Source: Diprion similis | Lineage: Eukaryota > Arthropoda > Insecta > Hymenoptera > Diprionidae | Assembly (NCBI RefSeq): GCF_021155765.1 | Contig: NC_060107.1 | Span: 5,442,501 to 5,506,500 of the forward strand | Direction: 5' to 3' | DNA length: 64,000 nucleotides | In this document: positions 25,616-37,598 of the stretch, piece after piece | Layout of the letters: every line of letters starts with the position of its first letter | Numbering within the stretch: position 1 is the first letter of the stretch | Program-made: the position numbers and the translations under genes | The notes under the pieces: generated by a model | The model's database searches: none | What the model was told of the DNA's origin: nothing | The model's input: the letters and a program-made list of their open reading frames with translations, nothing else

Positions 25616-28600
25616 TTATGTGCTTTGTAAATCACGCGTAGCGTGATATGAGTCCCTCTCTGTGTCTGGGAACTTCGTTGGTAGATTGGGACTGTGTAGG
25701 TGACATTTTGCATGAAATTTGATACCTGCGATGTCTATTTCATAGTCCCCAGATAAAACATAATCATTTGACACCTCTTGAGTTTTTCCGCTCTCGTCTA
25801 AATTTTGTACAAAACCAAGACAAACCTGAAACACATTACAGTTTGATTATTCAATGAGTCTAGTTTTCAATTATAATTCACGAAATTTTCATCCGTTTTT
25901 CATTATTATCAGAAAAATTACATACTTGTTTCTTGAACGTAAAACCGTAACCAGTTGTTGTAGTCATGCCACAATATTTTCCGTCTCGGTAAATTGGCTC
26001 GCCACCCCAACACCAAGGATCAATATCAGGGTCGTGATCAGTAACTAACAATTGAACATACTTGCGACGTACGCCGTCTTCTCTTTGTTTCAATAGAGCA
26101 TCTCTACCAATGAAGTCTACGCTTTTCTGAAAAATTGGTTTCAAACAGTTTTGTAACAAAATTTTTATCATGTTTAATATGCAATAACGTTTGGTTCCAG
26201 TAGGCTTACATCGAATTTCACACGCCAGGCTCTACCACATTCCAATGGTGTAGTAAACGTGTCCAAATCTTGACCCCAGAAAGCATAAAACTTTTCAACA
26301 CGAAGAGCCCTGGTAGCGTAATAACCAGCGTGCATTATCCCGTATTTCTCTCCTGCTTCTATCAGCCTGGTATAGACATGTAGAGCAAACTGCGACACAC
26401 GCAAAAGTTATTACTTACATAAATAGTTCAGTTATATGAACATCATGATTTTCAAGCCATCATTCACAGAAAATAATTCTAGTGATGATGACCAAGAGTA
26501 GCTACAGGTTTGGCTGAAAAATGGTGAGTAAGCATGTGTGACCGAGTGCTACATATTTATGATTGCTGCTATTTATTAACAAAGCTGAACTCCGACCAAA
26601 TTCTACAGTGTATTGATAGGAAAATAATTATTTACCATTTACTAGTTTCAGGACCTATTGGATAACGTAGGGGCATCAGAAAGGAGAATTTCCATTTCGC
26701 TTTTGGCGGACAAACAAACTAGGGTAGTATTGAAATCAATGATCTGCTATTAGCTGTTCAAATTTTAAATAAGAGTAACATAACACTACTGCTGATTTTA
26801 CACATACCTCATTCGGTATATACAGGACATACCCAAGCTCTCCCGTGTGTGTGAGGTTCATCGCTCTTATACCATTGGCTAAGCCGACGTCGAGTTCCTA
26901 AACAACATCAATAGCAATGCATTGTATACAAATTCTAATTCATTATGTATTGTCACTACCAGAAATTGCCAAAGTAATAAACTTTTTAACCTGAGGTATA
27001 ATACCTTGAAAGTGAAAAAGGGAAAATTCTTTGCATTCAGATCTGTATCTGTTAATTCAGACAGTAATTCTCGAGTGGCAGGTCCCATGATACAAATAGC
27101 TGTGTAAGCTGAGGTGACATCTGATACCGCTACTGATCCATCAGAAGGTAAATGACGGCGAATCCAGTTTTTGCAACGAGTTTGTTGTATTGTTGGAGCA
27201 ATCATCATATAGCTGGATATAATTACCAAAAGATAAATTTTTTGTAAACATAATTCGCTAGTGAGACTGTCGGCATTTTATAAATAAATACTCACTGATT
27301 CACAGCAATTCTTGCTAAGCTACAATCATTTTCGTAACCACCCAAATGATTTTGCATTCCAGTATGGATGATGCTGCCAACTGGTACGTCGACATCGTTG
27401 GAACATAAATACTGTAGCAAGTCCACAACTTCTGTACCGTTCGACTAAGAGAATTGATAATGATTGAGAGTTTAGACTACATGTAGGTGTGTAGAACTTG
27501 AGAAAAAAATATATATTTATACCCATAAATCGATTTTCGTAAAAGAAGAGTAGTCACTCAGCCCAACTGTTTCACGACACGCTGCGTACTCGTTTGCAAC
27601 ATAATCAAACCAAGGTGGTTTACCAAATGTATTTGTGTATGCAATTTTGTATTTCCGCGATCCATCAATCGGGTCTATGTCTAAATGGAATTCAAACACA
27701 AAGTTTGTATCTCTTTCTTAAATTTTAAATATCAACCAAACCAATTAATGCATACTTGTATTCTTAAAGCCGTAATAGCAATGCTAAGACCTGAATTGTT
27801 ACCATTTTCATCTGCTGGTTGAAACCAAGATGGTCTTTCGTATCCCATTACTTGCCCGAATACAGCACCAGCTTCTCTTAATTTTGGATATATTGGTGAC
27901 ATTCGCAGATTTCTACCGGTTTGAAACTCGTGCTGGGGATATTGCAATGCATAATGCATACCAGGAACTTCTTTCACTCGATCTCGTAGAAATTTCCGAT
28001 TGTTATGAAGCCCAAGAAAACGAGAAACGTCCAGTTCGTACATATCGAGCGATGTAGAACCATTCACAATCAGCTCAGCTGTTGCCTGACCAATTCCTCC
28101 AGCAGCTGATATGCCAACCTGATGGTAGAGTAATTTGTAATTTTGACATAAAACAGTTGTCATATATAATGTGAAAATATTCGTACAGTACAAATATTTA
28201 GTTAAATATGTTAAAGCTCTAAACTTACAGTCTTCATTCCAGCAGCAATATAATAATTTTGTATTTCAGGAGCTTCTCCTACAATCCACTTGCAGTCTGG
28301 TGAGAATGCCTCTGGACCATTACATAATCTTTCAAGCACAGCATTTCCTAAACTAGGCATTCTATGAAGCATTTGTTCCAGTAATACATGAAAATGATCC
28401 CAATCTTCAGGTAAATATCGCTCGTTAGTATTTCCTACATTTATAATATGCAAAAAGAATTATTTAGCTAAAAAAAACTGAATCTCTTAATATACTTTGG
28501 AATTTGAAAGCATGACCTACCAGGGATTACTCCATTTTCAAAGGCTGGCTTGGCGACAGGTTCAAATCCACCAGCTAGCAATCGCCCATTATTTTCACGA

Positions 28601-30266
28601 AAGTATATGTATCCATCCAAGTCACGAATAACCGGTGTCATTGGATCTAAACCTACCATTGGTTTTGTATGCAAGTAATAGTGTTCCACTGGATGTAGAG
28701 GAACCTGCAAACCATGAGTTTTCATTACAATGAAATTATACTATTGTTAAACATCCTAAAGTGAATGATTATCCGCCGACATTCAAGATGTGTATTATCC
28801 CATCATAAATCTGCAGAATTGTAATGGCTCACTCTAATAATTCTAAATAATTAAAAATTATCTGCAAAGATTTTTACAACGAGCAATCTTTCACTTTAGG
28901 CTTTCCTATCGAGAGTTTGATGAAGCATGATGTGAGCCAAATTTATGGTGCAAAAGATATCCTTCTGGTAGCAGAATGCATTCTACTGCGTTAAATTAAA
29001 TTGAAATTTACAGTGCATGACTGACAGATGAATCAAAGAAATTAAAAGAAGGTAACCTTTCGCTACCAGTTTGTTATCTTACATCGTGCAGTGAGGTAAC
29101 ACTAACTTTGACAAAAGGCTCACTTAGTTTCCCAACACTTCGTGCCCAGAAACCAGCACAGTTAACAAAGAACTGGCATTCAACAGTGCCGCATGTTGTT
29201 TCAACAGCCTCAATAGAGTTTTCTTTGTTGACTATGTGCGTCACCTTGCAGTTTTCATACACCCTAACACCTGACAAATGATTAAATTATTATCGTGAAA
29301 TTCCCTCATTACTGTTTTAGCAAGTATTTATTCTTATAAGAGCAATAAAACGTTAAAGAGTGGAGAAGAACAAAAATACCCTTCTCTTGAGCCTCTGTTA
29401 TCAATGAAATACATGTTTGATATGGATCACCCACACCGTCCCCCGGAATCCATAAAGCACCAGCCAAATCATCGACTCTCAGCATGGGACACAATTTTGT
29501 AACATCTTCTGCAGATATCAGTTCACATTCTATATTCCAGGAGCTAAAAATGATTGGGATTATAATTTTGAAATTTCAGCATAAGCTGACCGATCCCATG
29601 TCAACCGTCGTTATTAAATGTTACTAAATATTTTATAAAACAGATAAAATCACATTCGGTGTTTTAATGAAAGACGTGTGAACTATGTGGAATGGCTACA
29701 GTGAACTTACACAGATTGTGCTTTCATCCTGCGAAATACAGTCATACGATCCTTGGTGCGTGCGAGAGAAAGACTTCCACATTGTTTCCACCCTGTAGGT
29801 CTTCCAATTTTCTCCAATGCTTTGTATAACGCAATACTATTTTGAGCTAATTTTAATTGAGCAAGACTCGGTTTAAACGCTCCAATCAAGCCGGAAGAGT
29901 GCCATGTCGTACCGCCACCCAATCTAGATGGAAATAAACGTAAGTTCAATAATTTGTTTTTGTGTTTTTTTGAGCATTTCATTGAAAATATGTGAAAAAA
30001 TTAATACTCCACCTGCCGCCTTCAACTATAATTGTCTGAGGTCCCCATCCCATCTGAGCAAGATGATAAGCAACAGCTGCCCCTACAACACCTCCTCCAC
30101 AAATCACAACACGAGCTTCTTTCGGAGGTGCTGATATAACATTTGGATGTGAATTGTCTTCTAGTCTCAAAGCTGTGGAGCTTATTTCTTGACGATATGA
30201 ATTCCATGGCAAATAGAATTTTCGCAAATGCGATCTTCCAGGGTACAACTTTGGTTGACACCACAT
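25616..30266 (-). CDS. Pdpr: Pyruvate dehydrogenase phosphatase regulatory subunit-like flavoprotein, mitochondrial
   Basis: Member of the dimethylglycine/sarcosine dehydrogenase family. In mammals PDPR is the FAD-containing regulatory subunit of PDP1, which reactivates pyruvate dehydrogenase. Exons from the 5' end: 30013-30266, 29711-29923, 29380-29543, 29083-29270, 28521-28704, 28229-28434, 27803-28118, 27523-27680, 27296-27444, 27005-27212, 26808-26897, 26210-26389, 25926-26126, 25616-25825; 906 aa (human 879). The first ~30 residues are basic with few acids, as in a mitochondrial presequence. Rossmann motif CGGGVVG lies at residues 56-62. PDPR rather than sarcosine dehydrogenase is indicated by HTGMQNHLGGYENDCSLAR, FYAFWGQDLDTFTTPLECGR and the end GDYEIDIAGIKFHAK. 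GTTWH (His93) matches the covalent-flavin site of the dehydrogenases. The exon 4 end is ambiguous: GTAAGA at 29082, or a weaker GTTACC 18 bases earlier. Confidence 0.9.
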
Positions 30267-30762
30267 CGTTGCGCGTTTTCAACGAATTATCTTTCTCATC
30301 CTCATCTGTCCGACGAATGTAAGTCGATGCGTTTCTTCAGTTTACGGGCACGGTTTAACTAAAATGGCAAATTACTGTTTTCGTACCTGGTGTGTCTTCC
30401 TTAAATTTCGACTACGCATCTATCTAAGTATGTACAGTACTACATAACCTTTCGAACTGTCAAAAATAACGAATCGAATATACATACCATGGAAACTAAA
30501 TATACCTGCGCATGTATATATATATATATATATGTAGATATGTAGATAAATCTCCATCGGTTAGCTAGAAATACGGCATTGGCGAACTTGGAAGATAAAG
30601 AAGTGTCAGAATTATCTGATATCCGTGTAGTGATCTGGCAGTCTGCAAGTGGCTGCAGTTGAGCAGTGAACGTATCTTGCTGGTATTTTGGCCAGTTTTC
30701 GACCAATACATTTCATGGATGTTGCTTAAACGGAGATTGTAGTAAATATCATAGAATCAAAA
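30267..30762. promoter_or_regulatory. Shared promoter region of Pdpr and SelenoF
   Basis: The two initiator codons are head-to-head and 496 bases apart, so one region must hold both promoters and both 5' UTRs. It contains a short TA repeat at about 30516-30540. I did not recognise a core promoter motif. Confidence 0.55.
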
Positions 30763-31638
30763 ATGACCGTCTCTAAAATCATTCTCACGGTATATTTCGT
30801 AGTGCTGGTAAGTTAATTTAAACAGAATTGACCCTAACCTCTCATCTTGTAAAGTATATCTTATCCGTTAACACTAATCATTCGGAAACAATTTGATGGC
30901 TGCATTATCATACCGTTAAACAAGACACTTTCAATCTCTTATTGTAACACATAAACCTCTTTCTAACAAATATCTAATAAATAACAGTACTCCATTTATG
31001 CTTACAGGTTACTGTTACTTCGTCAGAATTTACAGCTGAAGATTGTAAAATCTTGGGATTCAATAAGGCCAATTTGTTATGCTCAACGTGTGACAAGCTA
31101 AACAACTTCAAACTAAATGATATAGAGTCAGTAGAATATACTAAGAATTTTCTAATTAGACATGAAAATATAGGAAATTTTTTACCCCCATTTCATTTTC
31201 AATAAAAATATGTCTTCTAATTTTGAAATCTTTTAGAGAAAAGTGCAGAGAGTGCTGCCTGAAAGATGATGACGATGGTTCCAGTCTAAGAAGATATCCC
31301 AAAGCGATACTTGAAGTTTGCACTTGTAAATTTGGAGCATATCCACAAATTCAAGGTACTCTATAATCATGAATTTTTCTGTATCTTTATGTTTCCTCAT
31401 CATCGATGAATCTACATTGAATCAATGTATATTCAACTCTTACTTCTATACAGCATTCATCAAGAGTGATAGACCTAGCAAGTTCAAGAATCTACAAATC
31501 AAATATCTTCGTGGGTTGGATCCTATTATTAAGTTGCTTGATGAAGATGGTAAGGTTGAAGATGTCCTTGATATTCATAAATGGGACACTGACTCCGTAG
31601 ATGAATTTTTAACAACGCATCTAGTTATGGATGCGTAA
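30763..31638 (+). CDS. SelenoF: Selenoprotein F (15 kDa) homolog, Cys form
   Basis: ER thioredoxin-like protein that in mammals binds UDP-glucose:glycoprotein glucosyltransferase and takes part in folding quality control. Exons: 30763-30807, 31008-31126, 31237-31355, 31454-31638; 155 aa (human about 165). Residues 1 to about 21 form a hydrophobic signal peptide. The Cys-rich UGGT-binding part follows (Cys28, 40, 43, 58, 61, 62), then the redox fold with AFIKSDRPSKF, LQIKYLRGLDPIIKLLD and KWDTDSVDEFL. The redox motif is Cys83-Thr-Cys85. Vertebrates have Cys-Gly-Sec here, and the codon for residue 85 is TGT (31325-31327), so no SECIS element is needed. Exon 2 uses a GTCAGT donor; it is the only choice that keeps the frame. 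No ER retention signal is seen, as in the family. AATAAA is at 31698. Confidence 0.95.
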
Positions 31639-32736
31639 CAGAGAATACATCGTAAGTTTTTAAAAAAATTTGTCATGCTATTACCATCACTATTTGTAAT
31701 AAACAGTAATATACTATGACATTTTGCTACTATGTATTACCTTTTGCAAAACACCTACTTCACATTCGAGACTGTTAGCGAGGATTCAGAATGAGTCAAT
31801 ATTTTCTTTTCAAAATTGATTTATTTCATAGTTTTGTCAAATGTGAAAAATAAAATGAAAGTCAAGTGTGTCGTAATTCAGAAAAAAAAAACTAACCTAT
31901 TCATTAATCACAAAAGTACTGTTTCACATAATCGTTAAAAGTTACAGGCTATTAATTCGGTACCTAAATTAGTTAAACAAATAAAAATTACAATTCATTA
32001 CCACGTTCCAAACATACTATAATAGAATGTAGTTAGTCATTGCTTTATCTTCTGCCTGTAATATTACACTTTCGAGATCATGTGAAACATATAAATGAAG
32101 ATATAGGTAATTATAACTAGACAGACATTTTTTTGTTCTAAATCTCGTTGCATAAAAACAAAATATCATGATTTCCTCAGAATCATAATTATTTAAAAAT
32201 AAACCTAGACGAATAAAGTTTTTGTACGAACGAAACAATTGATCGTGATATACCACAGCCGTGTAACTTCTACGAATTTTTAAATAACTTAGCTGAGCTC
32301 ACTTAATGTAGTAATGGCATACATAAAAATTTCACCAACAACCAAATGATAGTAAAATAGTTTTCCAGCCTTCAAAACTTCGTTTGCAATCAATTTCTAT
32401 TGCGCATATTTATCATTACTGATAGATAAAACGTATACCTATATATGTAAGAACAATATGTATATTGTCTCTGTGACAACATACGTAAAAGAGATTATTA
32501 CTGCTTCTATAATGTGAATAAGTTACAACTGTGTTCGAATACCTGTTGTCTTTGTTGGAAGATCTTCTGTCGAATTATGCTACTATCTTTTTTTTATTCC
32601 ATCATAAACAACAGATCATAGATCGGCTTATGTTTCATACTTATAAAGTCATATTTCTTTTGATAACGATTCCGTGAAATCTTTGCGACTGGTTAATGGA
32701 ATATGAGGAATAAACGTCATACACTGAACATGCTTT
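31639..32736. other. Convergent 3' UTRs of SelenoF and Pep
   Basis: AT-rich sequence with no supportable gene. TTTATT at about 32593 would serve as AATAAA for Pep on the minus strand. Confidence 0.55.
31698..31703 (+). other. Poly(A) signal AATAAA, SelenoF
   Basis: About 60 bases after the SelenoF stop codon. Confidence 0.6.
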
Positions 32737-35700
32737 TCAACGACGTGATCTCCGCGCTCGGTTTCCACGCGAACGGTAACCGCCACCACGTCCGCGCGGT
32801 GAGTTTTGATTGGTAGACTTGATAATTGGAGTAATTTCTTTTTCTAATTTCTGTGGTGTATTCTGAGGTTCTAAAGTTGACACCTTCTCCTCACCAGTAT
32901 CGTCTTCGAGTAAATTGCCAATTTCAACATCAATGTCATTATCCATATCAGCCCACACTTTTTCGGCAGACGATTTTTTTCCCTCACTCTCATGATTCTC
33001 ATCTTCACTTTCAGCATCAGCCTCCAACGGATCATACTTTTTGTCGCCATCGATTGGCTTTACCGCGGTAGATATTTCACTGTCCTTTTCTTCATTCGGC
33101 TTTTTGGGATCTGAACCATCTTCGTCTTCTGAATGGGCTGCTTTACGCCGTTTCCAATTACCCTCGTATTCCTCGCTGTCCTTTTCAATCATGTCTTGGT
33201 CCTTGTCTGCCTATAATCGAAATAAATAGATTTCTCTCAGTCAGAGCTTATGTAATTCACAGACGTGGAATGCTAAACGTTGAGAACGTATTATGCTCAT
33301 TACATAAAAATTCGACATGTTCTCTGTATATTAGATGCTCTGGGAACCATGAACATTATTTATGAAGTACAGTAATACTTATTGAACTAATGAACATACT
33401 TCGGCTTCTTCTGTAGTCTTTGCAGCGGCGTCAATCATGGATTTAGATATTTGAGACTTAACTTCTTGTACGAAGTTACGATAATGAGTGATTCCTCGTA
33501 AATGGGCAGTCATGTCATCAGATGTAAGCATGAAGCGACGGCATTTCTCACAATAATACCCACTAACTTCTTTTACCATCGATTTCCCTGTAAATCAAAA
33601 TGAACTTCAGTCGGTATCGTCGTTGAATAAACTTATGTGATGAACTGTGATACATGCAATCATAGATTCTTACCGATAGTAATTTGCTTGGTTCGGCATT
33701 GTTTGAAAGTTGGTATTTTGTATTTAGGATCGCTCGTGACATCGCTAAAGTCAATTATGAGTGGAGTACTTTCAGGCAATTCTTCTTCTTTCTCATTCTT
33801 TGTTTCTGCTTTTAGAACTTCTTTTTCCTCGTCTTCGACAGTACTGATCTCAGATTCTCCCTTGGGTAGTTTTTCTGTTGAATAAATGATGATTAAGATA
33901 TCGTACTGAGACAATTTGAAGGTAATGTTTTTGTCATTTAGAATTGGATGCACAAAAAAATTATATTCGATTATACGTATATATCACCTTTCTTTTTGCT
34001 TTTTCGTTGATCTTCAACTGGTACCATCAATTTCATGTGGGTCGGTGTAAGACAATGTTCGTCATATTCGATACGAGATGGAAATTCCTTGGCACATTCT
34101 AAACAACGCGGATGTAAAAATGTTTTCAATTGTTGATGCTTCTCGCTTTTACGATGGATTGACAAGGTTCCATAAAAATTGAGATCACACATTGTACAGT
34201 ACTCTCGAACGCTTAGGTCAACAGAAACCTAAAAGAAAAGTATTGACTCATGAATATGTTAATATTTGGGTCAACTTTAATCCGCAGAATTAAGTGGCAA
34301 AACTTTATTACAATCAATACAATTACGATAAAATTCTCATCGCATTGTTATACCTTTTTGCCACGACGTTTTGAATTGGTCAAACTAAGTTCGCGTTGCT
34401 CCTCAGCCACGCGTAATTCATGTCTCATCAAATCTACCTTCAGTTTATAAGATTCATCCAGTTTGTCCATCATCAACTGATGTGCACGTCCACGAAGATG
34501 GTTTTCGAAAGACTGAAATGTATTCAATTTGTGATATTAAATAATAATTGAAAGATAATAAATAAATATGGGGTTACTGAATACGAAAGAGATAAGAAAT
34601 ATTTTGAATCATAATTAAGGAGGACTTTACTCACATAACCGTCCCACATATGCTTATTGCAGACGTGACAAAACATGCGGGTCATGGGAACATCGGCATA
34701 ACGACTCTCTGCATGCCGAATTTCGCACTTCTTGCTGCTTCCTTTTCCTTCCTTGTCAGTAGATGCAGTTGAGGTATCTCCATCTTTTGGAGGTTCTGTA
34801 GCCTCTCCTGATTTTCCCGACGACGGAGTGTCGTCGTTTTGACCCAGATCTTCCCCAGTATCAGATTTAATTGTAGATTCTTCCGTTTTTTCATCTTTCC
34901 AATCGCGTTTTTTAGTGTCAACATCGTCGGTATCTTCACTATTAGCAAAATTAAATAATCTTTAATTACCATGTATATTTACTTTCCAATGTTTGGTTGA
35001 CTGCTTCATTCCTATTAAAAAGAATTAAGAGATCAATTTCGTCAATTACTTATCAACATGACACTAAAATCCATATCTGTTAAAATATATTTGCATTGAA
35101 AAATTCACAGTAAAATATATTAAAGAAATTCAGTAGGTTTCTACAGTGAATAAGCATAACAGCAATTGTATTAACAGTTAGTAGTCACTAAGTTCAGTTT
35201 TGACCCTATTCAAAAATATACATATAATTACCTTCTTTTGCTACAAAATTACATCGCGTTATCAGTAAATTCGATGGAAGAATAAATGTAACAGCTTTTC
35301 AACAAGCCAACTATGTAGATGAAGATTTCAGTCTTTAAATATATGAAGATTCATTAGACCAACGAAACTCTAAAAGGGTTTGTCTTGTAATAGTCATGTT
35401 CGATAATTGTAAATCTAAACTTGAATAATTAACAGACGCCCATTAACTCGAGGATGAAATCCGATTTGGCCATAAGTAAAGTTTGGTTGAAATCTGTCTC
35501 AAATGTTACTAATAACATTTAAACTTCAAATAATCATAAGTCAAATACTCAGGTATAATCCATTCAGAGAACGACGCTGCACGAAAAATATATGAAACTG
35601 ACTAAAGAGTTAGGATCCTGAAGCAAACTGAATGATATTTCATATGCTTGTATGTAATCGACACTTGGATTTCAGTTTAAATAATAACAACAATTGATAT

Positions 35701-37598
35701 AACAAATCGTCTGTGGAAAATGGAAAATTTCGGAGAATGTCTCATTATCTGAAGAATCATGTAAACTGAGGTGCGTACATTCCTTGGATAATCGAAGATT
35801 GGCGACTTCGTAGGAGATCTTTCAAGTGTAACGAAGATAAAGTATAGGAATGGCTGGATACAAGAATTCATGACATTACCAATATTGAATTTCTTCTCCA
35901 TTAGCAGATGTAACTGATTTAATTTCCTGCAAAGTCCATAAACTCTTGGGTGAGGAAAAATATCTTTTCTTGTTTTACATAGCCAACGCAGATGACAATA
36001 ACCCATTGACTAAGATAATGTGGTCAGTAGGAGAGAAGGGTTTGGCGATTGCGTTTTTCGTTTAATCGTTTGGGGAAGAAACACCCAAGAAGATGATAGA
36101 ATAAGACTGGCTGAAGACTGAAGAAGCTATTCGCAATCACCAGCTGCTTACCTTTTTAAATCAGATGTATCAGCTTTTTCAAAATCAGAAGTCTTAACAT
36201 CCTGTGATTCCTTTTTGACAGTGGCAGTTTGATTTTGCTTAGAGGCAGGATTTGGTTTAGAAGATTTATCGTTGCGATGCTGATTTTGGTTTCCATTGAT
36301 ACGTTGATTGCCGGACTGGTTTGCACGAGATTGTTGCGCAGATTGGCCACGTCGCCCAGCAGGGCCATCTCGGGCGCGAGGGCCCATCTAATCATTTGGG
36401 TCAAATGACCAAATGGTCATAAGAAGTTTCTGATTGGCCGTGAAACGATTCTTCTTGAATCGAACTTGATTCTTACATAACCAAGAGGATATTTGGGGCA
36501 GGAAAATGCATGCCCATGTAAGAAGGTTGAGTGTAATAACATAAACCAATTAGGAAAGTTTTTCTCAGTTGACAGATAGACAGAAAGATAAAGAGACTGT
36601 ATGCGTGTATGTGTATGCATTTGTGTCTAATACTATCGGAGATTCGTTTTACATGTTTGTGGGGCAACAAAAGCAAATGCTTGCAATTTTCCACTTTCGT
36701 GTAAGAAACAAATGACGGTTATGCAGATACCATATATCTGTCCATGACCAGAAGTGAATGTCCACCAAACTAGATAAAAGTTGAACGGATCAAATGAAGA
36801 CAAGTTTCACATATTCAAAGATTAATCTTGAAGCTTCAATCCAACAATTCTTCATGAGAACCAGGACTCAACAGAGACAGGAAGAGAGAGAAAGAAAAAA
36901 CACTGTAGTTAAAAGTTTCTTCAACTCGTCACATTGAGGAATGATTTCAAAAAATTGACTGCAAAATTCACAAGTATGAAATAATCAGCATATTCATTTC
37001 AATTCATACCTTGTAGGGCTCTGAGCGACGGTTTTCCATAGGACGACGCATTGGACGGTCATTAAAACGACCAGGCCCAAAAGGCTGTTGACCTCGAAAA
37101 TTTGGCCCTGGCCCACCAAAGTTGTTTCCAAGACTTAATAACGAAGGCACCTAACAGATACAGGATAAAACTTGAATCGAACCATTTATTACTGTTCCAA
37201 ATTAAATTGAGTATATTACCACAAATTCAAGAATAGTGCCAACTTAGGTGAAAAAAAATATAATCAAAGGTAATGATACGATTCTCAAATAGTTGCGCTG
37301 AAAATATCCGGAGTTGACCTATTTGCTGCTGTTTTCTCCAAAACTCTAAGATTGACAAATCTACCTGCGGTTGTACATCTTGTTGACCACGGAGCAGATT
37401 AGAGAGAAGATTGCTGGCTATCGCAAGTTGAGCCTGTGGTGAAGCAAGAGCAAGATTGTTGTTAGGTGTAGGCAAGATTCCACGCCCAGGCATCATGCCT
37501 CCTTCCCAAGGATTAACTCCACCCCCAGCATTCCCAGCATTCCGATTGAATCCACGATTCCCAAAAGCATCCCTCTTTGTTCCTCGGTTGAACGACAT
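32737..37598 (-). CDS. Pep: Zinc finger protein on ecdysone puffs-like nuclear RNA-binding protein
   Basis: Drosophila Pep is an hnRNP-associated chromosomal protein found at active puffs. Exons from the 5' end: 37365-37598, 37010-37150, 36152-36387, 34635-34938, 34354-34512, 33988-34228, 33674-33874, 33400-33587, 32737-33210; all phases agree; 725 aa. The N-terminus (about 1-200) is Gly/Asn/Arg/Gln-rich with RGG-like segments and ASNLLSNLLRGQQ. Four C2H2 fingers follow, of the type with long His spacing: FCHVC (about residue 294), YCTMC (369), RCLEC (400) and YYCEKC (about 518). Long acidic Glu/Asp/Ser stretches lie between and after them. The C-terminus is an Arg/Gly tail ending NRARRSRR. 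This architecture matches my memory of hymenopteran proteins annotated as zinc finger protein on ecdysone puffs; a CIZ1-like relative is the main alternative. Confidence 0.85.

Noticed and set aside
29707-29982. Sarcosine dehydrogenase as the identity of the 25616-30266 gene
   Set aside because: The N-terminal half alone would allow it, but the middle and C-terminal blocks follow PDPR rather than SARDH.
36417-36694. Minus-strand frames inside Pep intron 2
   Set aside because: The Pep exons on both sides join in phase without them; the content is repeat-like and lacks domain features.
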